Shown piece after piece: positions 49,915-60,351 of a DNA stretch of 64,000 bases (within the stretch, counting starts at the first letter, position 1; every line of letters begins with the position of its first letter). Both the position numbers and the translations under genes were made by a program. This DNA is from Whalleya microplaca (taxonomy: Eukaryota; Ascomycota; Sordariomycetes; Xylariales; Xylariaceae), in NCBI GenBank assembly GCA_022497155.1, contig MU385710.1, positions 310,001-374,000 on the forward strand. The letters are read 5' to 3'. The notes beneath the pieces were generated by a model. That model was not told where the DNA came from. It ran no database searches and saw only the letters and a program-made list of their open reading frames with translations.

Positions 49915-50549
49915 ATGTTCGGCCTCGTCTCAACCCTCACTGCCATCCTGCCTTTGGCAATGGCAGCACCGCTCCAGCTCGCCACCCGCGACGCCAACCC
50001 CGGATGCTTCGATGCCTCGTTCGGCAACTTCTCCTGGTCGGTGGAGAACTTTGACTACCATGCATCCTACATCTTCACGACGCCCGCCCATCAGAACTCG
50101 TGGGGCTACGTGAACTTCAACCTGACGAACCCAGCTCTCGAATACCAGGCCGTGTGCAGTGCCTCCAGCAACCAGCTCTCCGACTTCTTCTACGGCACTA
50201 TGGCATATAACTGCACGGAGCCGGACGGCACGTCAGCCGAGACCAAATTCGATTTCAGCCGGCCCAGTGGTGTCTTGAATGTCAACCAGACCTGGGACTG
50301 CAGTGACAAGGACCCCCAGTACCCGTAAGTCTCCCATGATTCATCAAAGTGTTAATGCAAATTCTAACATTCGTCGATAGCGTAACGGTCTGGGCTTATG
50401 GCACCGCCAACTTGACTCTGGACTGCACTGATGAGACGTGGACCAACCCCAACTGGACGACTCCCGGCACTATCTACTCCAGCCGCACGGTGCAGTGCAA
50501 GCCGGTGACTTTGCCTCTCAAGCCTTACGAGATGAGATCTGTTGCTTAA
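49915..50549 (+). CDS. Alt a 1-like (AA1-like) small secreted protein
   Basis: Exons 49915..50324 and 50381..50549 encode 192 residues; the 56-nt intron has GTAAGT, CTAAC and GATAG and joins in phase (cc+c). Signal peptide MFGLVSTLTAILPLAMAAP, then one beta-rich domain. Features: FSWSVENFDYHASYIF, several NxT/S glycosylation sites, paired Cys (VCSAS...YNCTEPDG; WDCSDKD; LDCTDET; VQCKP), ending in LKPYEMRSVA. The pattern matches the fungal AA1-like/Alt a 1-like secreted family, whose best known member is an Alternaria allergen that binds phenolic ligands and may act in host interaction. Assignment is from motif memory, so the family is likely rather than certain. The strong codon bias and compact promoter suggest high expression. 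Confidence 0.82.
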
Positions 50550-51171
50550 ATTGACGTTGAATGAACATGGGTGGATGTTTATGAAGCATAACGAATTAGA
50601 ATTGGATATACTGGGCATGATCATGATATTTATGACTATATTAGACATATAGTGACTACGAGGTCACGGAGATAAAAGTAATTATAATAATGAGAAAAAC
50701 TATCTTGATATCATCTTATTAGTGATAATCACATTGTACGGAGTAGCCTCATGCGCTATATAGGATCCTACTATGTCGTGGCTATTACCTTTCGGTACCT
50801 TCGAGTAGTTGCTGAAAACAGTGTATCTGTTGTTGGGCTAAAAATATGAATAGCTTTGTCCTTTGAGACGTTATGTGTGGCTTTGTCTCGAGGTACTCTT
50901 TTACTGGTTGTAAGTTTACAAGGTGATGTGCCACAGTGAAAATGAAAGAAATAACAACTTATACAACAAGCGTCTTTCAAGTAGGCTATCCAAGCACCTT
51001 ACAAGGCTAAGCTACAGCACTCTAGCTACTCCCCCGATACGTCCTGGTAAGGCACTTTGGGCAGGCAAACTACTCATCCGAATTCACCCCTACTCAGGTT
51101 TTTTCTATTGGGAAATAGAACACATAGCTAGAAGATCTAGATCTAAGCAGCTCACGGCTGCCAGAGCCGAA
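50550..51171. other. intergenic, upstream of kinase 1
   Basis: The kinase frame stays open upstream to 50923 but the sequence there lacks protein character, so the start at 51172 was preferred. Confidence 0.45.
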
Positions 51172-53343
51172 ATGCCCGATCTCGGCCAGGAACTTGAGGA
51201 GGTGATTATTATAAGTAAGCCCAGTGTCACAGAAGCTGGACTTTTTGACATTCAAAGCCCCAACGAAGATACTAGAGGGCATCTGGAGCCGCCAAAACCT
51301 ACCCTGTCTGAAGACGAAATCAAGCCTAAAGCAGCTGAACCCAGTTCAGAGGAGGTAGATGCACAAGATGACGAAATAATCAGTATTAACAAAGCGCAAA
51401 CAACAACGAAAATAAGTCAAGAGAATGCCGAACTCGAAAAACTGTTTCAATGCCCCAACTACGCTACTCCAGGCATAGAGAACATTGAGAGTCTCCGCGA
51501 TTATGTCCCTGGTGGTCACCATCCAGTTCATTTTGGCGATATACTTGATGACCGCTTCGAGGTTGTTCACAAGGTGGGGTGCGGCGGATTCGCTATCGTG
51601 TGGCTCTGCTTCGATCTGAAAAGCGAACAGTGGCGAGCGGTGAAAATTATCAAGGCGGACCAGTCGCATGAGGAAAGGCCGGAACTGAAACTCGCAGCTC
51701 AATTGAAAGAAGATAAGAGTTTCGAACCAAGTGAATGGGAAGCTTACCACATTGCCCTTCCTTTAGAACATTTTTGGCTTGAGGGTCCTAATGGCCGACA
51801 CCTTTGCGAAGTCCTTCCTCTTCTTGGGCCATCTATAAAGTCAAGGTGGGACAGCAGATTGGACGACCAGCGACTTTTTGAGATCAAAGAACTTCTCTAC
51901 CAAGCTACCGAAGCACTGCAGTTCCTCCACAGGAGAGGAATTTGCCATGGTGACTTTAGAAGTGAGAATATGTTGCTAAGGCTGGAGGACCTGTCAAAGG
52001 TCGGGAAGGAGGAAATGATTGATCTACTCGGTGAGCCTGTTTGTGAGATGGTCAGGGTATATAACGGCCCTGAACCTGGTAGTATGGCCCCAAAATACGT
52101 AATAGAACCGGTGGATCTGACAGCTTTCGCGAAGAATGAGGTTGCTATTATTGACTTCGGTGAGTCCTTTACAGTTGGGAACCCACCCGATTTTCTTGGA
52201 ATTCCCTGCATGTATGCAGCACCAGAAGTCCGTCTTGGAGGCCACCAGCCAGGCCTGAGCATCGATGTATGGTCGTTAGCATGCACCATTTTAGACGTTC
52301 GAGGGAACTACACGATCATGGGCGCTACTTTCCCCAGCTACGTAATGCTCTTAGAGGTTCTGCTTGGCCCACTTCCTGAGCCATATAGAGCCAGCTACTT
52401 GAAGCAGCTAGATGATGCCCAGCTGCAGGGAAAGCAGATACCCATCGTGTCCGACTTGGCGAAGGAAGGGAATGGTAACAACAAGCCATTAGTACCAGTC
52501 ACTAATATTGAGACGTTTAAGCGCCTCAGTGACCGGAAAGATGAAATTGGTCGAAAGACCGGATATACAGATCGGTTCTGTCAAACACTAGCACAGACCA
52601 GTCAGTACTCAGGCCCGCCGCTAGATGACGGCGGTAATGAAATCCGGGATTCAGAATGGGTAGAAATCCAATTCAAGATACCGGATGAAGAAGTTATTAT
52701 TCTGGGAGATCTTCTCCGTAAGGTTATCAAATACGAGCCCGAAAATCGGATTAATATTGATACTATCTTACAACATGAATGGTTCAAAGAAACAAATGGT
52801 TGGACGGGGGAGGTAACTCGATCTTCCAGTCCATTCATATCCGAGCCAGGTGATATTTTGGAACAAAAAGAGACCGACGTTGAAGATGGTGAGGATGCTA
52901 GATCCCATCTTGAAGGGGAACAAGATAGGATTGGCAAACAGGGGAATGGAGAGAAAAGTGCAGAGGGCCTCGATACTCCCCTGATTCCCGATTTTGTTAT
53001 AGATACTCTAAATGGCACGCTAACGCAAGAGCATAAGCCTTTGAATGCTAAGTTCTCGCGGTTGAGCCTCCCAGCTTGTCTGGATGCATCGCACCAATGG
53101 ACAAAACTCCGCCAGTCACGAGCCCTTCATAATCTCCAAAATACCATCTTCTCTCGAAAATTTGTCGTTTACATCACAATCGGATCAGTTCTCGCCACCG
53201 CTCTATTGGCTATACTCGTCCAGATTCTTCTTTCCAGGAGGCAGGTTCAGATGGCTTTAACTCGGAGGCCTTGTCAGCATGAAGTGTTTATTACCCCGAC
53301 TATGGTTCGATCGTCGATATCAACCTACTTTGAGGGTCAGTAG
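51172..53343 (+). CDS. SRPK-like protein kinase with C-terminal TM segment, paralogue 1
   Basis: 723 residues, intronless. The acidic N-terminal region (1-110) is followed by YVPGGHHPVHFGD, the signature preceding SRPK-type kinase domains. Kinase elements: glycine loop KVGCGGFAIVW (about 134-144), Lys158 in RAVKII, catalytic loop CHGDFRSENML (HGD instead of HRD, Asp261), IIDFGESF (DFG at 328-330) and YAAPE (about 348-352). A long insert precedes the C-lobe segment IPDEEVIILGDLLRKV. After the domain comes an acidic linker, then one hydrophobic helix (about 664-687, VVYITIGSVLATALLAILVQ) and a 36-residue tail ending TYFEGQ. The start at 51172 (MPDLGQELEE) was chosen over the longer frame. SRPKs normally phosphorylate SR proteins and are soluble, so a membrane-anchored version implies a different role. 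Paralogous to the genes at 55.7 and 60.4 kb. Confidence 0.85.
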   Translation: MPDLGQELEEVIIISKPSVTEAGLFDIQSPNEDTRGHLEPPKPTLSEDEIKPKAAEPSSEEVDAQDDEIISINKAQTTTKISQENAELEKLFQCPNYATPGIENIESLRDYVPGGHHPVHFGDILDDRFEVVHKVGCGGFAIVWLCFDLKSEQWRAVKIIKADQSHEERPELKLAAQLKEDKSFEPSEWEAYHIALPLEHFWLEGPNGRHLCEVLPLLGPSIKSRWDSRLDDQRLFEIKELLYQATEALQFLHRRGICHGDFRSENMLLRLEDLSKVGKEEMIDLLGEPVCEMVRVYNGPEPGSMAPKYVIEPVDLTAFAKNEVAIIDFGESFTVGNPPDFLGIPCMYAAPEVRLGGHQPGLSIDVWSLACTILDVRGNYTIMGATFPSYVMLLEVLLGPLPEPYRASYLKQLDDAQLQGKQIPIVSDLAKEGNGNNKPLVPVTNIETFKRLSDRKDEIGRKTGYTDRFCQTLAQTSQYSGPPLDDGGNEIRDSEWVEIQFKIPDEEVIILGDLLRKVIKYEPENRINIDTILQHEWFKETNGWTGEVTRSSSPFISEPGDILEQKETDVEDGEDARSHLEGEQDRIGKQGNGEKSAEGLDTPLIPDFVIDTLNGTLTQEHKPLNAKFSRLSLPACLDASHQWTKLRQSRALHNLQNTIFSRKFVVYITIGSVLATALLAILVQILLSRRQVQMALTRRPCQHEVFITPTMVRSSISTYFEGQ

Positions 53344-53520
53344 TAGCATTTAGGATCCGCTCATCCAAATTGCCCGTCTCAAAACAGCTTTTCACCGTAT
53401 CGACTGACACTTGCTAGGCTTAATAATGTTCTTCGGATCTGGAAAGACGGATGGTACATGTGATTGCACATTTGCGTAAATACATGGAATTAAAACTCAA
53501 AGAGAGTAAAATGAAATAAT

Positions 53521-53835
53521 GGTGGTTTGGTACGCGGGTTTCCCGTCGATGTCGTCTGCGATGCGTGGAAAGCGTTCCAAGGCGACGAGCACATGTACCT
53601 AGCCTTGATGACTGACTGCATTCTGTCCGTGTTGGACTTACTCCTGCGCAATGGTGGCTTGTACGATGCCCGCAGGACTTTCGCCTGGATTGAGCAATAG
53701 GTCCAGGAGCACCCGGGGGTTCCGGCCAAGCTAACTAAGTCACTCAAGGAAGCCATGCAGACACCGATATTCAATAATACCGTCACGCTAGATATTAAAT
53801 TCAAGCGGAAGTTTTCGAAGGAAGGGGTGCCGTGA
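53521..53835 (+). pseudogene. 3' fragment of an unknown gene with internal stop
   Basis: An open frame with protein-like composition (VDVVCDAWKAFQGDEH, TDCILSVLDLLLRNGG, NNTVTLDIKFKRKF) is interrupted by TAG at 53698-53700 and ends at 53835. GC is clearly higher than in the flanks. No start or upstream exon is visible. Family not recognised. It looks like a relic of a gene inserted or left behind downstream of kinase 1. Confidence 0.45.
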
Positions 53836-54789
53836 ACTTTTACGCGAGCCGAGAGTCGTATGTTAGATCTTGACGCGAGGAGAAAATTCAAGGATGGACA
53901 GGCTAAAGGTGTTTTATAATCTAATAAATTACTTTATATTTCTTCTTAGACTATGCCTTTTAGTCGACCTTACTATCTATCTGCCAAGTCTCGACTAACT
54001 TGACCCCCGTACTATTGCCTCCAATTCAAGATCTGATCACTCTATATTACGGCTAAATCGTCAACTAGTTTGCAACTTTTAATGAAACAGTAGTCTCGTA
54101 TCTCTCTAGTAATTATGGAATTTTAATCAAGCACCTATAATAGCCTGCTATATATGACACATTAATCATCATATATGCAGTTAAGCTTAGGATCTGTCAG
54201 AACTTGAAAAGAGGGTTGGTGGGGCAAATAGTCCCACTGCTACTATATTATTAGTGGAACTTAGCTATACATATAACAACATCACAAACACCATGACTAG
54301 ATCTTATTATGTATCTCAACCTGTCACGATAATAGGGGTATTAAAGATATTGCTCCGAGATCCATCGGCTTAAAAGAGATCTTCTGTAACTAGAAGATCC
54401 TTCGGATCTTAGATCTTTACACAATTTTACTAGAGTGATCACGGCAGCACCTAAATGATCTTTGCACACACTGTAACTGTGATACAACCTGTATCAAGCT
54501 GGACAAAAAATGAAAAGCAATATCACCCAAAATCACTAGATAAACCGAGATTTTGACATTTCGACATTGATTTTGGCGTATCATACCATATCTCAAGTAT
54601 ACCCAATTTTGCAGCCATACTGTCTTGGGGTAGGGTGCTAGTGTATAAGATATAGGGGGAGCCAATACGTAGCAATGGAGTCAAAATAACTGCAGAGTCA
54701 TATATAATATCTCTTGATCAGAGAGAAGAGGTGTATATTGACTAGTGGCCGACTAGCTAAAGCTGTGCAACTGAAAGAAAAAGAAAACC

Positions 54790-55363
54790 AGGTATGTTAT
54801 ATGCCACTAACTAATAGGTACAGCGTATCAGCCCCATAACAATACCTGTCCACTTTTTAGCACCAGAGGCCTTTTTCAACTGCAAGTCGGGGCTTGCGAG
54901 TAATTTATGGTTATTTGCATGCACTATAGCAGACGTTATATTTCTGGAGATCTTTTTAGGGGCATTACCAGAATTATATAGGATAGTATATGCCAAGGAA
55001 CTCGATACTGAAGTCCTCGCCGACTCTGACGAATATACAATAACTATAGAGCAATTAAAGGATTACAGAAACAGAGAAACGAAAAATAGTAAGTTCTCTG
55101 ATTACTTATAAGCGTGGATTAGACACGATAGGGGACATCTGAAGTTGGCAGAAAAAAAGGATGGCGCCGATAATAACGGCAAGGACGACAAGAAGGAATA
55201 GATTCGTATAAAGCGCCAAGTCCCCGTCGAAGAAGTCCCAATACTTGGTAATCTCCTTAGCAAGATTTTGCGATATAACCCAGATGAGAGGATCAGCCTG
55301 GACTTGATAATAAGTCATAAATGGTTCAAAACAAGCGTGCCCTATTTAGATATCTTAGCATAA
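54790..55363 (+). pseudogene. remnant of a fourth SRPK-like kinase
   Basis: Three blocks match the live paralogues. At 54862-54940 the DNA aligns with the APE-to-DVWSLAC segment of kinase 1 but is broken by stops. At 54947-55111 the frame reads EIFLGALPELYRIVYAKEL, matching LLGPLPEPYR, and then stops. At 55217-55363 it reads VPVEEVPILGNLL...HKWFKTS, matching the C-lobe end. The catalytic loop and all N-terminal parts are missing, and many changes are C/T or G/A. A deletion plus point decay explains it. Confidence 0.75.
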
Positions 55364-55651
55364 GTTTAGATTTGTGTACTATTTTCAGTATGTAATCTCG
55401 CCTAGTCGCACTTCCGCTCTTCTATAAAGTAGATATATTTGTTTAAGCTCATGATTATAACAGCACAAATTTCACTATTGAAATGTTTAAATAGCTGAAC
55501 AACATGCCATCCCCAAGTCTCATTCAGTTTCCTGAATGCCGAGTACGCTAGTATTATACTTGACTGAGTGTTAGTTACATATTTGTTTAGTGCCCTTTGG
55601 TGGGCGCGAGAAAATTGAGTGCAACAACCATGTGAGGTGCATACCTTCGAA

Positions 55652-57526
55652 TCATGTTGACGCGGGAGGCCGAGCTGTAGCCGGAATGAGTAGAACGTCT
55701 TGATGACACGGCTTAAAAGGATCCGGACTGTGGACTACCACCACCGGTCTGCGATAGAACGAAATTGTGAGAAATATGGCCCAAAAAACGAAAGCAATGG
55801 TAAAACCGAGGGACAAAGGGAGAAGTAGACGCTGGGGGAGGGTGGCCTGCCATTTGCGGAATATCTGGGAGGGCCGGGCCTTTTCCCAGTAATGCCGTAT
55901 GTCCAACCTGTTCGGTAGCCGAAATATAGATATTCTTTTGTGCTCTTCTTGGCGTTTTGATGCTGCATCTATATTGCAATGCTCAGTTGACTCGGGAGCC
56001 GTCTTTATCACATTTAGCTCCTCGGGGATAGCCAGGCTGGATTTCAGGTCTTCCTGACATTGCTGTTCAGCATTAGAGTCTTGAGATATAGCGATTTCAG
56101 GACAGCTTGATTCTTTTAGCGATGCTTCTGGTTGTCTAAACCATGGGTGTTCTAGAACGGCGTCGATGTCAATCCGATCCTTGGGATCGTATTTGAGAAC
56201 ACTTTCAAGTAGGCCACCAAGCATACGAACTTCTGCATCTGGTACTTTGAAATGGACCAAAGTCATAGACCTCGAACGATCTCTAGTGCCATCCGAATTT
56301 CTCGGGTAGTCGTGATACTGTTGTTCTCCGGCAAGCTCTATTCGGATAACCCCTTCATGTCCAAGCAATTTTGAATCCTCCTCGTAGCTCTGCATTACCG
56401 ACTCATACTCATCCCGCGGACTGACTGGCCCTAACGTGTCGTTTGGCTCATTTCCTTCTGCAAAACCTTCAAATGGATCCTCTCCGTGTTCCTCCTGATA
56501 CTTCTTCCGCCGGGTGGCGAGAACAGAACGGTACGGCTCTGGAAGTGGACCAAGTAGCTGCTCCAAACTACATATATATTCCTGCTCACTGTCTCCAAGT
56601 ATTGCCTTTCCCACCCGAATCTCCATTATAGAACAAGCTAGTGACCATACATCACTGCTGAAACCCGGCTTAAGTCTGAAACGGGCCTCAGGAGCCGCAT
56701 ATTTGTTGGGGATACCCACAAAGTCCGGAGGGCTCTCAACATGGAATGATCCCCCAAAGTCAATAATTGCAACTTCATCGGCTAAACCCAAACATGAGAT
56801 GTTTTCCACCTGGCAGACTGCGTACTTGGGATAATTTGGACCGGGAAGTTTCCCTGATATAGTTCGTAATTCTTCAACTTCTGGTTGTCCCAGCAATTCC
56901 AACATCTTTTCTTTACTTATATGGCTATTATCCTTTACCCGAAGTAGAATATTGTTGGGTCTGAAGTCCCCATGACATAGCCCGTGATGGTGAAGATATT
57001 GAAGCCCTCTTGCAGTTTGTAAAAGTAGCTTCCTCACGCGTGAGGGTTCTCCTCTTGTTGCAGCATCCAGTCTTGGCCCAAGTAATGGCATTACAAGACA
57101 AAGATGTCGACCGTTTGGTCCTGACACCCAGAAATGCTCAGATGGCAGGACAATATGACTGGCTTCCCAATCATATGGCTTCTGGTCAGAGTTTCTAAGA
57201 ATATTTAGAAATTTCAAATCTGGGCAATCCTCATCAGAGTCATCGGCAGCAAGAATCTTGATTGCTTTCCAGTCATGATTTAGATTATCAAAACAAAGCC
57301 AAACAATCGCAAAGCCACCTTGACCAAGTTTGTGGATAACCTCAAATCGATTGTTCAGGATGTCTCCAAGGTGGACTGGATGATGCCCACCTTCCGTATA
57401 ATCCGAAATGTCCTCGATAAGTTCGCCGGTTCCTCTATTCACTACGATATCCTCTGTGATTTCCGCAGGTTCACCTAAGTCTTCCATCGGATGTGAAATG
57501 GGCGGTGTCGTAATTGAACTTGACAT
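55652..57526 (-). CDS. SRPK-like protein kinase with C-terminal TM segment, paralogue 2
   Basis: 624 residues from the ATG at 57526 (MSSSITTPPISHPMEDL), intronless. It has the shortest N-terminal region of the three. Kinase signs: YTEGGHHPVHLGD, glycine loop KLGQGGFAIVW, AIKILAADD, CHGDFRPNNIL, IIDFGGSF and YAAPEA, then LLGPLPEPYR and VPDAEVRMLGGLL near the C-lobe end. A hydrophobic segment (LLLPLSLGFTIAFVFWAIFL) lies about 45 residues from the C-terminus. The tail has KPCHQDVLLIPA, matching RPCQHEVFITP and SPCYQEAFIIP of the other two, but lacks their final TYFEGQ. Substrates unknown; DFG and the catalytic Asp are kept, so activity is likely. Confidence 0.85.
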   Translation of the reverse strand: MSSSITTPPISHPMEDLGEPAEITEDIVVNRGTGELIEDISDYTEGGHHPVHLGDILNNRFEVIHKLGQGGFAIVWLCFDNLNHDWKAIKILAADDSDEDCPDLKFLNILRNSDQKPYDWEASHIVLPSEHFWVSGPNGRHLCLVMPLLGPRLDAATRGEPSRVRKLLLQTARGLQYLHHHGLCHGDFRPNNILLRVKDNSHISKEKMLELLGQPEVEELRTISGKLPGPNYPKYAVCQVENISCLGLADEVAIIDFGGSFHVESPPDFVGIPNKYAAPEARFRLKPGFSSDVWSLACSIMEIRVGKAILGDSEQEYICSLEQLLGPLPEPYRSVLATRRKKYQEEHGEDPFEGFAEGNEPNDTLGPVSPRDEYESVMQSYEEDSKLLGHEGVIRIELAGEQQYHDYPRNSDGTRDRSRSMTLVHFKVPDAEVRMLGGLLESVLKYDPKDRIDIDAVLEHPWFRQPEASLKESSCPEIAISQDSNAEQQCQEDLKSSLAIPEELNVIKTAPESTEHCNIDAASKRQEEHKRISIFRLPNRLDIRHYWEKARPSQIFRKWQATLPQRLLLPLSLGFTIAFVFWAIFLTISFYRRPVVVVHSPDPFKPCHQDVLLIPATARPPAST

Positions 57527-59001
57527 TGCCACCTTGCCTTTCCAGCTGCCTCCCCAACCAAATTTGATTGCTTATTGAAGATCCTAGGATGCAGGTGATG
57601 TTAGGAAAGGTGAGTTGCCAATGATATGCAACAAGTATGTATGAATGCGAACCAGGACCATTATCTTACCAGTTTTGGAAGCTGTAGGATTAATATAACA
57701 AAGACAATATATAGTAGCTCATAGTGATAGGTCAGTTCAAATATGCCATATATAACAGCACATCAAAGCAAGCTAAGACATTTCAACATGGCTGTTTTTG
57801 GCTTAGTTTGCAAGCCACAAAGATAATAAAAGTGACCGTCTTGACATTAGAACAATAACTGCCATAGGTAGTTTGATGACACGTACAAGGCTATGGTCGG
57901 AATTATAGACAATAGAGCTAGATAAGGACAAGCATGCAAGGGCACTGGGTAGGCAAAGGTGATATTGAGACGACCTGAACTGGAATTCTTCCATATACTC
58001 CCTATAAAAGTCAAAGCACATCAAGCTCAATAATTTACATCGTAGTTATTCCAAGAATCTGCTTTTGAGTATTTCTATTAGGCATTAATATGACGCTTAT
58101 TTGCTGATAGTGGTGGAATCGAGGTATTGATAGTAGCATTGAGAAGATACGGGCGTTATATGTTTAATTAGACATTATATGATTGGTCCTAACTGACGGA
58201 TTACAGGGATGTGGCTGTGATCATTCAGGTGGCTGGGCGCCCCATAAGCTGTGGCTTATATATAGGAGGCTCTGCCTCCTCTGACTCTAGTGATGATACT
58301 TCTCTAATAACTACTACTATACTACTCATAACCTGCGTCTATTTCATCACTAATTAAGAATATTAACAATCCCTATGCTAGGGTCTATGTCATTGGTCTT
58401 AGCTTGGTAGCAATATACTCTAGTAAATCAGACTTTTAACCTGATATAAGTACCTTGTGGTCTGGCTCCGCAGGGTTAGTGATATATCCCCAACACATTA
58501 TTGTATCACATATATACCATGTCAACCTTAGAGGCTCCATTTGATATTAGTTTTATCCATGCAAGATTTAATTATCATAGATACACCCTGCTATAGTTAT
58601 TACATGTATCTTCTGTAAGGAAACGAATGATGGAACCTCGCCTTTCTTTGGCATACCCCATAAAGAGAGATCGCTACCTCTTGAATGGTTTTTATATCAA
58701 AGCTGATAACGAATGCGGTCTATACTTCTTTCAGAGTCTATATAAAGATGCCATTTCAAGAGAACCAAAGGCTAACATCCTTCATACCTTTCTGTCTCTA
58801 TGCAAATATAAGGTTTGAGTAAGGCAGCTATACAAAGACTCATAGCATTATTATCCTGAGCCTTTGTATGTATAAAGAAGTAAATAGGGACGAAACGATG
58901 ATATATAGTCCAACTATTGCACCTGGTGTCAATATTTAGATGCTGGGTATTGAAATAAACTCCACCATTCTTGAATAATCTATAGAAGTATCTTAAGGGA
59001 C
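57527..59001. other. intergenic, AT-rich
   Basis: No supported gene. A perfect 7-bp inverted repeat with a 3-nt loop (AGGAGGC TCT GCCTCCT) lies at 58264-58280. A 63-residue frame at 58627-58818 has no context. Confidence 0.45.
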
Positions 59002-59714
59002 ATGTCGAACACTAAATACGAAAATATTCGGTGGCAGAAAGGCATGGCGTGGCCTCGGGGTCAATTACATTCTGACCGAGACATGAATAAAGGCCAATTC
59101 AGAACAGTCGGCCTGGGCACTTGGTCAGACCCAAAGGCATGTATATGGCATATAGTGGTCCAGAGCGAACTGAATAGTCTGAAATACTTACATAATAGTC
59201 ATATAGATCACATGGCGTAGACAAAAGAAGTTACGAGACGCTAAAACCCTGGCAAGCGCAATTAGAGATGAAAGTTATGTTCGTCAGGTTGCAAAAGATA
59301 TAGGGGCGTCATATGCATGGATTATGTAAGTATTGATACTGTTCGGAGTATTATACAAGTATTTATATATTTGGTAGCGAAGGAGATCATCCGAGCGCCT
59401 CGGTACATGCTATGGGTTTCCGGAATCTTATAGTATCCGACGAACCTCATATTACTGTTCGATTTGGTCGCAATTCAGATATAGTTAGCTTAACTGCTCA
59501 CATATATACCGTAGAGCGGAAGCACCCAGAAGCTCCGAATCCAGAATTTTATATAAACGGCCCGTACCCGGATCACCTCATACCTCCTAATAGTCAAAGT
59601 ACACCTTGGATACCACACACCGCTTTGCCATATTCACTGCAAATGAAGAGCGCTAGAAGCCAACAAGAAAGGAAAAGGGAGGCAAAGAAGGGAAAAGCCT
59701 CCGGCGCGCTCTAA
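59002..59714 (+). CDS. unknown small protein, copy 1 of a local paralogous pair
   Basis: Exons 59002..59136, 59207..59325 and 59378..59714 encode 196 residues. The first donor is GC (AAG then GCATGT); the second intron is GT-AG, 52 nt. The model rests on paralogy with the gene at 63.2 kb: same exon phases, and corresponding blocks at each boundary (IRWQKGMAWPRG, GTWSDPK, RDESYVRQVAKDIG, PHITVRFGRNSD, PNPEFYINGPYP). The end is Lys/Arg-rich (QQERKREAKKGK). There is no signal peptide, TM helix or recognisable domain. The two copies are strongly diverged, yet this one has no frame lesion under the model, suggesting it is still expressed or only recently inactive. Function unknown. Confidence 0.6.
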
Positions 59715-60351
59715 AGCATTCTAAATTGAATGACCAAGCGTTATATTCATAAATCGACCACCAGTTACTCGTACTAGTCTCATACAGTTGCATATTTTCC
59801 TAGGATACATGGGTAAAGTATTCTATCCAAATTAAATAAATAGTGATATCCTTGCAGATCAGATAATCAGATTATAATCACATACCACGTATCTTGATAG
59901 TTGCTTCTGAACAGGAGTTTCAATGCAATTAAACTAAGGCGTCTGGGGGAAGATAAAGGTCACGTGAATTCAAAGGATTCCCTGGATACAGTGAAAGATC
60001 TAAGTTCAGTGTCTTTTGTATGTAATTTACTTTACAGGGCTACCTTCTACATATATATCATATCAGTCAGTTTTCTCAACACCTATCCATCAATATGAAT
60101 AACCAATTGTTTCTCACAGCGCCAAAGCATCGCCAGTAAAGCAAATTGAATGATATTGTGTACGCAAGATCACTATTTATTCATTGAACTGTCCTTTAAC
60201 TTTTCTTCGTATATTTACGCAACTGGAGACCCACAGATATTATTAGTCTTTCCAGGTCCTGAGAATGTGATTAAGCCTACCTCAGAAATGTTAGTCGACA
60301 ATGCGGAATGTTGTCTTTATATATAAGTTTTATGTACACTGGTCTCAAATA
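59715..60351. other. intergenic, AT-rich
   Basis: Convergent 3' flanks of the unknown gene and kinase 3; nothing else seen. Confidence 0.5.
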
